Positions 1-11,095 of a stretch of 64,000 nt of DNA are shown here, piece after piece (the stretch's first letter is position 1; each line of letters starts with the position of its first letter). The notes under the pieces are model-generated. The model was not told the origin of the DNA, ran no database searches, and was given only the letters and a program-made list of their open reading frames with translations. The stretch is from Ligula intestinalis. Lineage: Eukaryota; Platyhelminthes; Cestoda; Diphyllobothriidea; Diphyllobothriidae. The DNA lies in the NCBI GenBank assembly GCA_036362985.1, contig JAYGXS010000008.1, positions 12,236,406 to 12,300,405 of the forward strand, written 5' to 3'. A program made the translations under genes and the position numbers.

Positions 1-2212
1 AAACTGACCATTTTGTTCTCTTTGACAATGTTTCGGCCTGAAGATCAATGTCTGAAGATCAATGTTTGCTAACAGGAGTTTTTTAATGGAAAAAAAATTA
101 TATGGCTTGCAGAAATATTTAGAAATTACTCGACAGATCAAAACCTATTGTCAAACAAAAAGAAAGTCCGCAACTGTTGTCTGATCTCATAATTGCTAAG
201 ATTAATTAAAAAATTATTCAGTATTTAATAATGTTGAACTATTTAGCTGACGAATATATATGCATGTTACGTTTATACAAGTTAATTTTAAATAAAAATG
301 ATGAATTTCCACGACTTTTCATTTACCCGAAAATAAAAGTTGAATGTTAAGCAATAAGCGAACTTACTGTTTGCTTTATCTTGCAGTATTTTTCACCATA
401 CTTGATCGCTAAGCTTACGAATACAAATACAAGTGACCAAATGCATGCTATGATTTTCATGGAATTTTTCAGTCATCCATCTGTACCGTTGTTTAATAAC
501 CTATAGGCGGAAATTGCATTGAAGAACAATCAACAATGCTAAAAGTGTTGAATTGAATAAGAATTTGCTTTACCTTCATCTTCGTGATACTATAAAAATG
601 GTTTTGATTACCATCCCAACTGTTGGATGCGGTAAAAAAACGCGGTCAAAATGTTTACTGTTTTGGCACATAAATTCAAACAGTGGCAATAAAATTTTCT
701 TTTAACTGAAATCGTTTCGTATTGCCGATGGATAATGTGATTCCTTAGACTTGGATTCATCCACTTATTATCAACTGTAGACTAAAATTTTCGGTTTTGA
801 AAGGAATATTGAATAAACTGTTTGTAATTATATGCGTGTTTTTGCATAGCATAACACAAACAAAGACAGGCTTTGCTTATCTTTTATTGTGTAGAACATT
901 TATTTGCTATCAGGATGCATCTACGTTTGCTAAAATAATTACCTCTCTCCCACAATATACTGAAATTAATAAAAAAATTTTTTATAGAAGGCTTTCTCCG
1001 GATTTAGTCTTCTAATTACATCAAAATAACGTGAATGAATCTATCCCTAACTACCAAGTCAAATTTCATCATGCCTTTGGCAGTCATACTCTATAGAAAG
1101 GTATTGCAGATTGTTAGGAGGATTCTGAAACTAATTAACTATTAATTCACAGAAATTAAAAATAAAAAAATTATCCACGCGAGTACATCCAGCGCCTTGC
1201 CGTACCCAACTGACACCGCGTGGATTTTAAATCTAGAAGCACAGGTTGGTTATTTATCGAAAACAAGCCTCTGCGAACAACAGTGGTGAAATTGAATCGG
1301 TCAGGATAGACGCACCGCTCTGATTCTGGTAGCAGGCACGTTTATTCAGCGGAGAAACTGCGTCAACTGATCGTTTTGGTAGCGTACAATCACCTGTCGG
1401 TCAAAATAACACATCTCATATGAATCAGTCCTGTGATGGCAGCACTGCTTTCATTTTCTCGCAAAAAAGTCGCTAAAAGCTCATCAAACTTCAATGACAA
1501 TGTTAAGGAATTTAAGGTGGCTCCATTTGCACCACCGTAATTGTAAAATATTCCTAAATGACTTCTTAATCGTGACTGCTGAAGCTTCAGCGGACTAAAT
1601 TCCCCTTTTTGTAGGAATACCTAAGATGGCCGGTCCACCCCTGTTTGTCAGAATAAGCGGCTGTTAGCAAAATGGGAACATAATTAAACTAGCATACAAC
1701 TGCGTGGTAGCTTTCTTGGGTTGATTTAGGTACTCTGTGACGTATGTGGAGATGCTGAATTTTTAAATTCAGGTGGTGTGACTGCCCGTCATGAAGGGGA
1801 GAAAGTGTTGTACTGGTATCTTTCCGACCGCGTGTTGATCTTTGCGACGCCAAAATCTTTGTGAAACCCACTTTAGTGAAACAAAAAACATTTAAACACA
1901 CTTCTTCATGAATAAAAAAACTACTCGACTGAGCACTCTTTTTGAAATCAGAACATGAATACGAATTAAACAAATTGGTTTTTGTTACCCAGTTAATAGG
2001 CATTTTAGCAGACAAGTTGCAGATACAGCACAATGTATTGCTCTGCGGCAACCATTCTTTTTATCAATGTTTAACAAGGATTACAGGTATCCGTTAGTTG
2101 TCCTCAGTTTACATTCGCTGGTGAGAACTCATCGGTCATTTACAAAACCCCCACAGCCCTTTCTGCCTATGAAGTTTACTCCGAACTCCGCCCGCAGTGA
2201 CACAGTGGCCAG
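1..2212. other. no recognisable feature
   Basis: AT-rich sequence. Open frames here are short and show no motif, signal or repeat pattern that I recognise. A 14-base tandem duplication (CTGAAGATCAATGT, about 38-66) is the only local structure noted. No RNA gene or host exon could be supported by eye. Confidence 0.6.
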
Positions 2213-2270
2213 CAGATAAACATTGTTAGCTAAGATAATGAAGATCGTCCTAGCTGACAATGTTCATCTG
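2213..2270. repeat. short imperfect hairpin
   Basis: Two arms of about 21 bases (2213-2233 and 2250-2270) are inverted copies with about three mismatches around a 16-base loop. The outer ends are CAGATAAACATTG and CAATGTTCATCTG. No terminal duplication or gene context tells what it is. It may be a small foldback or MITE remnant. Confidence 0.5.
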
Positions 2271-3255
2271 TTGTGTATTTCTGAAGGATTAGACGGAATT
2301 ATTTATCATTATGGCAGGGCATACATCTACTGGGTATCCTGAAGTATGTTTAGCTACGTTCTGCTGTTGTATGGCACATCTGCAAAGGCCATCCATCGTC
2401 TGCTATTTTCCGTTTTGTGTACCCACTTGTCTAGAAAAGAAAGCTGCCAATCAAAAGTAAAACTCTAGGAGAAAATGCATTTTTATGATCCTATTAAAAG
2501 ATGACGTTAACACTTGAGCGAAGATTCCTCAGCTCATGTATATCAGCTAATTTCTTTTCTATAACTACTAAATAAGCGTTCTAGGCATTTAAGTAGAAAC
2601 TGTGCTTTCAACAAAAGGAAGATAGTTCAGTGCTTTTCTACACACCTTGCTGCCTGTTAGTAACTGGCTAATATTACACAGTTCTCCGCCATCGTATCTC
2701 ATTAAATTTAGGCCAAACCGGCAAAACTATGTATTTCGAGTTCCACAAGTAATGTGTATGAATATGTTAGTGTTGAGCAGTTAGTACACTTCTAATTAAA
2801 TAACTCTTTGTTTGCCATGTCGTCAAATGTTCCAAGTTGACGGTAGAAAATAAGCCAGAATTGACCCTATGGATGATTGCGGAGTGTAAATGTCATTGCA
2901 AGGCGATCGCATGTGTATGTGGCATTCAAAGAGGAAAAGAAACCTCTTTTTCCTCACTGCAATGCGGACCAGACTAATAACAGTGTATGTACCTGCTAAA
3001 GTATATAGTAATGCATATGATAAAGGATCTACAACGGAATCCGAATATTAAGACAAATAGAAGTCTTGTCACAGAGATCATATCGTTTTTTGACAGTTTC
3101 TTTCGGAGACTCGCATGATCGTTGGCGCTGGCAACTTATTTAGGCATGATGCGCTCCGATCGGCAAAAAGCTGGGAACCATGTATCCTTCGTAAGGCTTT
3201 AACGAGTGCGCAGCTCCGGTTTCATCACAACTGTCTAGACATACCTTTTTATACT
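2271..3255. other. no recognisable feature
   Basis: AT-rich spacer with no convincing coding or repeat signal. Confidence 0.55.
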
Positions 3256-3345
3256 TATGTATCTGATTAAGCATCACCAACACATTTCGCCACGTCAGAG
3301 GAATATATGTTTTGTCCCAGGGATCAAATCTTCTCCACACAGTTA
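3256..3345 (+). mobile_element. decayed PLE terminal sequence
   Basis: The stretch ending near 3336 (AATATATG, then TTGTCCCAGGGATC, then TCTTCTCC) matches the tail seen at 8.7, 13.5, 16.2, 41.5 and 59.2 kb, where it reads GAATAAAYG..TTGTCCCAGCGATCGAGTCTTCTTC. A worn CTGATTA...TTTCGCCACGTCAG stretch just upstream sits where the other copies have the hammerhead-like CTGATGA...GAAAC motif. No PLE coding sequence is recognisable next to it, so it is a solo end or a very degraded copy. Confidence 0.5.
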
Positions 3346-5783
3346 CGTCCCTGAACCCACACGCCCACTTGTATTTTAAAAAGTAAAGCTAGATAATTTC
3401 CCATAATTCCTTGGCTGCAGACAGGAAGCTAGTCAATGTCCCGCCGCTCAGACGTTTCCCTAAGGGTCATTTTCCGCAAAATGTTTCTTAAAACTAGACA
3501 AGATGTCAGCGGTGACTAATCCATAATACCTACTACATCGTTGCTTTCCTTTCCAAAAGTCTGCCGGATAATGAAATCAATTCTAAAATAATCAGTAGAT
3601 TTTGTTTGATTAATTGACACATCCCTCGATCAGTTTTTGACATTCGTTGCACTAGACCTGTAAAAATATGCGAAAACTAAACCAATGTCTCAATTTATAC
3701 CGCAACCTGAAATTTGCCGATATGATCGAAACAGCGTTTGCCATATCGTGCACTCTAGACCTAAGTTTGAAGGCACAAAAAACACAGTTCTAGAGTCATT
3801 TACCGGTTCCGGTGCCGTTTTTAAATTAAGCAAATACATTGGAGGAGTTTATATATCACTCTAGACCAAAATGGCCGAGCAGGTAGCAGAGATGAGGTAG
3901 AAGAATGCTAGTTTTCCAGGTGTGGTTAACTCGCCAGAACTCAGCAATATTTTTACACAAGGTCAAAATCCCCACAAGGGAAGAGATCTGTGTAAGCAGT
4001 GAGCTGCCCGACTCGCAGTTCTCCAGACCGCAGTCCGTCAAGATGAACAATTACTTGCCATTCCCAAATGCTTTTTCTACGCAGGAGAATCAGTCACGTG
4101 AGATAGTCGAGAGCCAGCAACAGTTTCCATGAGAGTAAGCCTAATTGTTGCTTATTTATATCGGCAACTAATGATGGATTAGCCAATTACCAGGCCATCA
4201 ATCGAGATTAAAAAGGATACTCACGAGAGAAGCTATCTTTAGTATGCTTGTGGTCAAGTGGTCACTGCAGATTATTAATATCGTGTATCTGTGCACTTAT
4301 CATGGCAGTCTCTGAAAACTAGTTCTCGCGAGGATCCGAACCGGGGGACAATGAAGTTTTTGTTTCAGCAATCGTGTATTTCAAACTGCTTTCTGGATCT
4401 CGTTAGTTCGCTTAATATATTGCCGGTAGATGAAGTGGGAAACAGAAAATGGCCTATACTGCTTTGTCAGCCAATTTAATCACTAGTTGACCGTGGGATT
4501 AGGAAAATCAACGGCTGCCTTCGAGAGACTCTTGGAATTTACCACCACTGATGAACACCTGCTGATGAAATCGCACAAAACAGCCTCACGTACAGGTCAC
4601 TATTGATGAGTCATACGTAGTGAACATAACTTTTCGCGTTGGTTTCACCTAAGAAGACCAATCCGCAGTTTTGAGTGGTTGTCTACTAGACAGAAGCCAG
4701 CTCCTCGGCGAGGCTACGCAAACAGGCCCTAGGGAATTCTGTGTGGTGTTGTCAGGAGACGCAAAAGCAGAGGCACTCACTCTTCCGTGGCCAACACCAG
4801 GTGACAATTGCATGTCGTTCCCACATCCTGGTGACAGTTTTTCACGCCGTGCACTATGACAGTGCTCATGACCAGCCCTCCCAGTCTTCCTTACTTCCAC
4901 CCCCCCCACCTTAGTCCATTAACCTCATCATGCGGAACTCATCATTCGGGGGCTGTGAGGACAATATAAATGTAATTATATGACATTTATGAACCTTATT
5001 CAACTTTCGTATTAGACAGATCCTTGGATGAACTGCTGAAAGCGTACGTTTGCTGAATTGACTTTCCAACTTAAACATGGGCATATTCGAATAACTTAAG
5101 AGAGGATTCAATTATATTTTTTCAGATCGTACTAAATGAACAGTGGCTTTAAGGCCATTACCTCACGTTATTTTCTGATCTACATTGAAATAAGTAGTAA
5201 AGTTTTAGCTGTAAAGTCTTCATTTCCGTTGCTTTACCCGATTCTTAAGTGTGTTTTGCTCTCATGTGTAATGCTGCTCAGTGAAAGAACGTATGTAAAC
5301 GTTTGGGGCTGCTGAATATCCAAGAGGTTTCGTCCGCTATTTGATGTGACAGGAAAAAAGCTTCCTGTTTTGAACGATGTTTTGGGTCGGAAATACTAAC
5401 CTTATGTCATCGAAAAGTCGGTAAAAGTGAATATACGGAATGACATTATTTTTCCTGTAAGAAAAAAAAGGATGCATCTTTGAAAATTATTTGTGTGCAC
5501 ATAATAGCTTCCTACAAGCCTTTCAGTTGGCATGGCCCACTGTCACTTAGTGGCATGCATTTATCCATGCTATGTTTGTTTCCCTCCCCCCACCCGTACC
5601 CTAGACTGCTCCATCAAACCCTACCCTTACAACCAGCCGTCGCTTATCGACCCCCATCCCCATTCCCACTACTGGCAAGGAAAGTGCAGCTCTTTGCTGT
5701 TGTGCATCCGGAGATGGGTCCATCCGGATAGGAGACCTTCCTGAGATAGATTCATCCGGAGATGGGAACAGTCGGGTTAACCA
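3346..5783. other. no recognisable gene; two less AT-rich patches
   Basis: Mostly AT-rich spacer. About 4640-4912 and 5560-5735 are richer in GC and could be remnants of mobile elements; the second directly precedes the non-LTR remnant at 5784. Reading frames through both patches show no motif that I recognise. Confidence 0.5.
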
Positions 5784-6229
5784 ACGTAAGGGCTTGCTGA
5801 CAATCTACTACGGACGCGTACCACCCACATGCTTCGGTGAACCTACTTATCTACCGATACCGGACCTCATTAAGCGTACCCACATCGAAACTGTCAAGCA
5901 AGCCTTAAGCAGCTAGAATCCAAACAGAGTCCTCAACGCTCCTCCGCCGGTCTCCGATGTCATGGCCAGAGAACATGGAACCAACCTGTCCAGAAACGCC
6001 AGAACCAGACTATCCTAGCTGCTTTCCGGCCTCTCCACGCTGCTGAAAACATTCAAATGCCATCTCACCTCATACTTCGACAACGTGACGTGACAACGTC
6101 CTGACTGCCTCCTGCCTCCCCACACAACGTGCCACCCTCTTCGATTGCCCGGCCAACCCTACAGACCTCACGCCTGAGGACCTATGGCTTCGCCCAGACA
6201 TAGTCACCGAATTCCTTCATTTTTCTTAA
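5784..6229 (+). pseudogene. C-terminal remnant of non-LTR retrotransposon polyprotein
   Basis: Translation gives a series typical of the extreme C-terminus of Jockey/R1-type reverse transcriptase proteins. First comes ETVKQALS and NPNRVLNAPPP, then a basic R-rTRLS-LLSG segment, then TSYFDN. After a frame change it ends in LFDCPANPTDLTPEDLW (6140-6190), followed by RPDIVTEFL and a TAA at 6227-6229. The reading is broken by TAG and TGA codons and at least one frameshift near 6100. The catalytic RT domain is absent, so this is a 5'-truncated dead copy. The A/C-rich ACAACGACAACAACA at about 6283-6297 may be its 3' tail. The family assignment is from recognised C-terminal wording and not from the RT core, so the clade is uncertain. 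Confidence 0.6.
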
Positions 6230-6425
6230 AAATGTAATACCATGTATTGCTGGCAAACTAGGTTAAGGGAGTAAGTTAGTACAACGACAACAACAGTCCC
6301 ACTTCGCACTTGTCCGAGAAGACTAACACGTTTAAACTCGCACCTTGCTTCCATAAAATGTAAGGCCTGACGCAAATTTGTCTAAAATACATGTATACTC
6401 GCAAAAATGAACTTATGAATTCCTC

Positions 6426-6974
6426 GAAAATTCCCATGGTTAATATTAGAAGTCAGTTTTTGGCAAAAAATTGTTTTCAGCAACTCCTCATCAGACCAAA
6501 CATTTGCAAGGGAAATTAACGCTGTACATAACAATACAAGTTTGAAAAGGTAGAAAAATCAATAACTATCTAGCACGGGCGCTGATGGGCCAAAGCGAAC
6601 TATGTCAGTTTGCGCATGTAGGCCATGTCAGCGTGTTGGTTGAGGGATTGTCACTTGTGTTTTCAGAAGACTCTGACACAAGCTCTGTCACTTCTTTGGC
6701 CAAAAGCGACACTAGGTGGCGATGGGTTTCGCCCCTACCAACAAACTACAATCCCTTAACTAACACGCTGACATGGCCTACATGCGCAAACTGACAGAGT
6801 TCGCTTTGGTCCATCAGCGCCCGTGCTAGATAGTCATTGATTTTTCTACCTATTCAAACTTGTATTGTTATGTACAGCGTTAATCTCCCTTGCAAATGTT
6901 TGGTCTGATGAAGAGTTGCTGAAAACAATTATTTGCCAAAAAACTGACTTATAAATTCTCTGATGGGAATTTTC
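6426..6974. mobile_element. foldback element with 226-bp inverted arms
   Basis: The left arm 6426-6651 and right arm 6748-6974 are inverted copies, roughly 92-94 % identical by eye, around a 96-base spacer. The arms contain GCACGGGCGCTGATGG, CATGTCAGCGTG and GTACAGCGTTAAT. Each arm carries CTGATGA, a short hairpin and GAAA reading outwards: minus strand 6488-6494 on the left, plus strand 6905-6911 on the right. In the right arm GUUUGGU before CTGATGA can pair with GCCAAA after it. No target-site duplication is evident. Could be a MITE or a head-to-head pair of retroelement ends. Confidence 0.8.
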
Positions 6975-7589
6975 GCATCTAAAATTATTTTTCTGAAGTT
7001 TCCTGTCAAAAAACATCTTAATAACTTTTCTGATCGCATTGTGTTAAACCACACGGAGATCTAATATCGTAAGTGGACTACATATATTTCAGCGTGGAGC
7101 TAGACCTTTCAAGCAATTTATATTGAATTTATATTGCGTGACAAGGTAACTTTTGTGCAAAAACATTTCCACTGATACGTCAATGTGAGGTGGGGGAGTA
7201 TAAAATGACTATTTTTTGCAAAATCGAAGTATGCGTTCGGTCGCTATTTCGTCCGCTTGCAATCCTAGAGCATGTTCTTAAATTAATCAACATATTACAT
7301 GTATTGTATCACGGAAATTCTGCGATCCGGAGAGTCCCTTTTCTTCAGAAAGTTCGGTTCAAGCATCGCCCATACGTCAAGATGTATAACAACATCCTAC
7401 ATGTTCAAGTATCGTAGAAAAATTTCGTAGTTTGACCCAACAGTGTTTTGCAATTTACTTTAAGTCTATGCAAACATTCAGCAAAGTTGTACATCCTACG
7501 GCGAAGTAATGGCAACAAAAGCTGATGTAGCACAAGTCATTCATCCCTACAGCCTGTATTTTTTCCTGCGAAAACTTTGGTTATCGGGT
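6975..7589. other. no recognisable feature
   Basis: AT-rich spacer; the short plus-strand frames here have no recognisable content. Confidence 0.5.
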
Positions 7590-8140
7590 TTTATCGGCGG
7601 GAAATTAAAACACGCAGTTGAATACACTTTAAAAAATGCTCAATGCATTTTTTACTGTATTTCGAAGTGTTACTGTTTTAAGTCTGTAGATTTTCCCAAT
7701 CTCATTTATCAGTTAATTTATTGCGGAAAAATCCAATCAGCAAACTGCAGGTTTATTGAATTTCCCAAAAAATAGTAGTGGTGGTTAGCAGTTCATCCAC
7801 TTCAACTTACCGTGGTCCGACTTACCGTTCTGGAGTAAGATAAGTATAATCCGCAGCGCAAAGTGCCGCACACACCTTGAATTTACATGCGGAACAACTT
7901 ACTGCCAGCGGCCGGGAGAAGCAAATTCGACTACATATTTTTACTTTACACTTGTAAACTTTCCTTCTCTACCGATATTTTTTCCTCACCCTGCAAAACT
8001 CTTTAATTTCCGCTTTTGCAGGACAAAATGGGACCAGGGGTATAAAAGTGGAGCTACATAAGCTACTTTTGCCAAAAAATACCAGTTAATTACCGTTTTA
8101 ATTCATTATCACGTTTTACGTTCAAAAATGGGCGGTGAGG
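7590..8140 (+). repeat. dispersed repeat A, copy 1
   Basis: Matches 36700-37275 and 55145-55735 in the same orientation, and partly 50030-50175. Shared landmarks include CAGTT.CATACACTTTAA near 7610, a GTGGTTAG..TTC patch near 7780, TACCGTTCTGGA.TTAGATAAGT-like sequence near 7820, then TGCGGAACAACTTACTGCCAGCGG near 7890. The end is close to CTACTTTTGCCA at 8085. Divergence between copies is high, so the insertion is old. No protein-coding capacity is evident, and the class is unknown. Confidence 0.7.
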
Positions 8141-8299
8141 TGGTGTAAGTGTGTGAAGTGTATAATAATTCTACCAAAATGAGATCAGATTCCATCTAGC
8201 ATATCCTGTACTTACTATCAACATCACTGCATCCGAAAAGCCACGAAAATATCTCATTTTAGTAGGTTTTTACTCGCGTGTCCACCATTATATTATACT

Positions 8300-9415
8300 T
8301 TTGTACAACAAAAGTTTTGTGATGCAGTATTTGCCGAAAATCATGCAACATGCCGTCATATGCGAAATGTTGATACACTTTCGGTAATCAGCATTGACTC
8401 AGGTTGTGATACTGATTATCCTGCTATCCATTCTGAAGTCATTTTAGTCATGATGCAATGCGGGCTTTTTAGCGGGCTTCACTCTGACCACTAGCAAATG
8501 GAATCTATTGGAAACACTGGCTTCATAAGTAGTATGTCTTTTCACCATTTATTCTGTCTGCTTTTGTAGAAAACATGCACAAAAAAATTATTTTTACCTT
8601 TTTGTGGCAAATTACGCATTCTTTAAATTTTATACCCAGCAAAAAGTATCTTTAGGTTTTGAAAAAGTTTATGCTACTTATGTCTCTGATGACGAATCCA
8701 CGATGGATATCGAAAAGTCAGACGAATAAATATATTGTCCCAGCGATCGAGTCTTCTTCTTCTTCTCACTTTCGCCATTGCCGAATAATTGTCTAACCTA
8801 CTGACTGTTATACTCGAATCCCAGCTTTAAAAACTGCGCACTGTGTACATCCTGTTTAAGGTATAGAACGTTTTTGCCTACAGTTTGAGAAAGAAGTCAC
8901 ATTGTTCTTATAAAATATTGCAATATATGTGGAACATTTTTATGCGGTAAAGGCAGCATTAATTAAATTGAAGGATACAATATCTTATGAATCAACACCT
9001 CACCATCGTGAAAAAGCTCATTATTAGTAATTTCGTTAAAACAAAAAGATACTCGTTCTTTAAGAATAAAGTTTAAAGAAGGCGTAATTTGTTATTTAAA
9101 AAATCCAATTTATATTTTTTTTTCTTGCATGTTTTCTAAAGAATAAATAAAAAGGCCGTAAAAATCAACGATGAAATTGCATACTTCCTAAGTAGCCAGT
9201 TGTTTACAATATCTGCGTTTTTCTGTGGTCAGAACGAAGCCTGTTAAAAAACCTGCATTATATCCTGACTAAAACAACTTCAGAATAGACTTCACGATAA
9301 TCAGTATCACAAATTGAGTCAATGCCGATCAGCAAAAGAGTATTAATTTTCCATATATGTCGGCATATTGCGTGATTTCCACCAAGAACTGTTGTAGTCA
9401 AAATGTGATTTCCAG
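8300..9415. repeat. 1.1-kb inverted repeat (repeat B) around a PLE end
   Basis: Left arm about 8300-8660 is found inverted at about 9010-9415. Shared landmarks are CAGCATTGACTCAGGTTGTG / its complement near 9315, TTGTGATACTGATTATC, AAGTAGTATG, GAAAACATGCA and AAATTACGC.TTCTTTAAA. Identity is perhaps 70-75 %. The unpaired centre 8660-9010 holds a PLE terminal sequence. Related single copies of the arm lie at 53070-53340 and 53690-53880. Confidence 0.7.
8670..8770 (+). mobile_element. PLE terminal sequence with hammerhead-like motif
   Basis: CTGATGA at 8686-8692 is followed by a hairpin (AATCC...GGAT), TCGAAAAGTCAG, GAATAAATATATTGTCCCAG, and CGATCGAGTCTTCTTCTTC. This order recurs at several sites in the window. 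At 24.1 kb (minus) and 16.2 kb (plus) it follows PLE coding remnants, which identifies it as a PLE terminus. The fold resembles a hammerhead core, but I could not place a valid cleavage triplet. Confidence 0.65.
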
Positions 9416-9496
9416 GTGGTAAGTCAGAAAAAAAAGGAGGAAAAAAAGGAAAAAGAATATTTTCTTCTTTTATTCTGACTTACCACGTGGAAGAAA
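9412..9496. repeat. short hairpin beside the CR1-like element
   Basis: CCAGGTGGTAAGTCAGAA (from 9413) and TTCTGACTTACCACGTGG (from about 9474) are inverted copies around a purine-rich loop of about 40 bases. It overlaps the outer end of the large inverted repeat. Function unknown. Confidence 0.55.
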
Positions 9497-9549
9497 AAAC
9501 AGTGATGAAGCAAAGGCTGATCATCTTTCAAAAAATTACCGGTCATTCT

Positions 9550-11095
9550 TTACAAAGTAAACGGCATACGATCACTCCACCGACGATACCAAAGCAGATG
9601 CAATAGTTGAGACTGTCCAGTTCCCCGAGGCTGTTGTTTTTAAGGAACTCTTAAGATTAAAAGAATCTAAGTCAACAGGTCCTGACGACGTACCAGGAGC
9701 TTGCCAATGAGTTGGCAAACCACTCTATTTGCTCTTCCAAACCTCCTTCGAGACCGTATGCCTACCAGTAAATTGGAAATTTGCGAGGATTACACCGCTA
9801 TACAAGGGTGGAAGCCGGGTCTCAGCAAAGAATTACCGACAGGTCAGCCTTACTGCAATATGTTGCAAAATCATGCAAACAATTATCAAGCAACAACTTA
9901 TGCAGTTCCTGGGACAAAACCATCTGCTATTGGATGCTCAGCATGGTTTTCGTAGAGGTTGCTCCTGCGTAACAAAGTTTGCTCTACTGTTTAGAACGGT
10001 GGAATGAGGCAGTCGATAGTGTTAACTCAGTGCACGCTGTCTATATTGACTTCAAAAAGGCTTTCAATAGCGTGCCACACCACCGCCTCCTTTATAAACT
10101 CCACCCCATAGGAGTAAGGGGTAGGCTCCTTGCGTGGACAAAAAGCTTCCTAATCGGTCGCTCGCAAACTGTCCACATCAGCGACAAACAGTTAGCCAAG
10201 GTTAAGGTTGAGAGTGGTGTTCCCCAAGGCTCCGTTCTCGGATCTATCTTGTTGAGTATCAACTTCAACGACTGTGGTTATGAACTGAATTGTGGTATCG
10301 CCATGTTCGCCGATGATATAAAACTTTGGATAGTAATTTGAACTGCGGCTGATAAAGTGCATTTACAGGAAAATTTAAATAGACTTCAAAAATGTTCTGC
10401 GGACTGGCTCTTACCGTTCAATGAGAGCAAGGGCACCACCATTCGAGTCGGTTAATCCGGTTTTTCAAACGGCACGGCTTACCGATTGAATGACATACCA
10501 TTGAAGGAAGTGAACGCCCAGAAAGTCTTGGGAGTCTGGATCACGCCCTCGCTTAAACCCTCCCTGCATTGCACAAAGGTAGCCAAGTCCGCAATGTCGA
10601 TTCTATACCACGTCAGACGAGCTTTTTTCACAAAAGTCTTCGGAACCTTCGTACGACCGCACCTAGAATCCGCTATCCAAGCTTGGAGACCCTGGGCCAC
10701 GAAAGACATCAACAACTTCGAAAAGGTACAACGGGTTGCAACCAAACTTGTTATGGGGCAGGTCTCGCAGCCTTATGATGCATGGCTGTCGAAGCTCAGC
10801 CTCTTCCTAGTGCTCTACATGAAGCTTCGAAGGGAACTGATACTAGCATTCTGCGTATTACGTCTTCAAGACTGCTGTCTTATATCAGGAGATTTTTTTC
10901 GAATTAGCAACGACCACGAATCTGAGGGGTCATCCGCTCAAATTAAAGGTGACAGGGGCCAGGCTGGACGCTCGGAAGCCCTTCTTTTCAAAAAGGGTGG
11001 TCGGAGCGTAGAATGCGCTTCCTCAGGACGTCATTATGTCGGAATCGCTAGAGGATTTTAAGTAAAAACTGGATCGATATAGCAGTGAACGATAA
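9550..11095 (+). pseudogene. CR1-like non-LTR reverse transcriptase, broken copy
   Basis: The remnant covers most of a reverse transcriptase domain. The order is: KESKSTGPDDVP (near 9665, palm entry), WKFARITPLYKGG (near 9775), NYR-VSLTAI, QHGFRRGCSCVTK, VYIDFKKAFNSVPHH (near 10050, first catalytic Asp), ESGVPQGSVLGS (near 10215), MFADDIKLW (FADD at 10306-10317, the catalytic pair), then the thumb with KVLGVWITPSLKPSL and FEKVQRVATKL, ending near ESLEDFKSKLDRY at about 11080. FADD is intact. Defects are frameshifts near 9690 and 9978, in-frame stops at about 10339 and 10453, and further frameshifts after 10830. The N-terminal endonuclease is not visible, consistent with 5' truncation. Translation and domain order fit the CR1/Jockey group. 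It is homologous to, but clearly diverged from, the copy at 26.2 kb. Confidence 0.88.
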
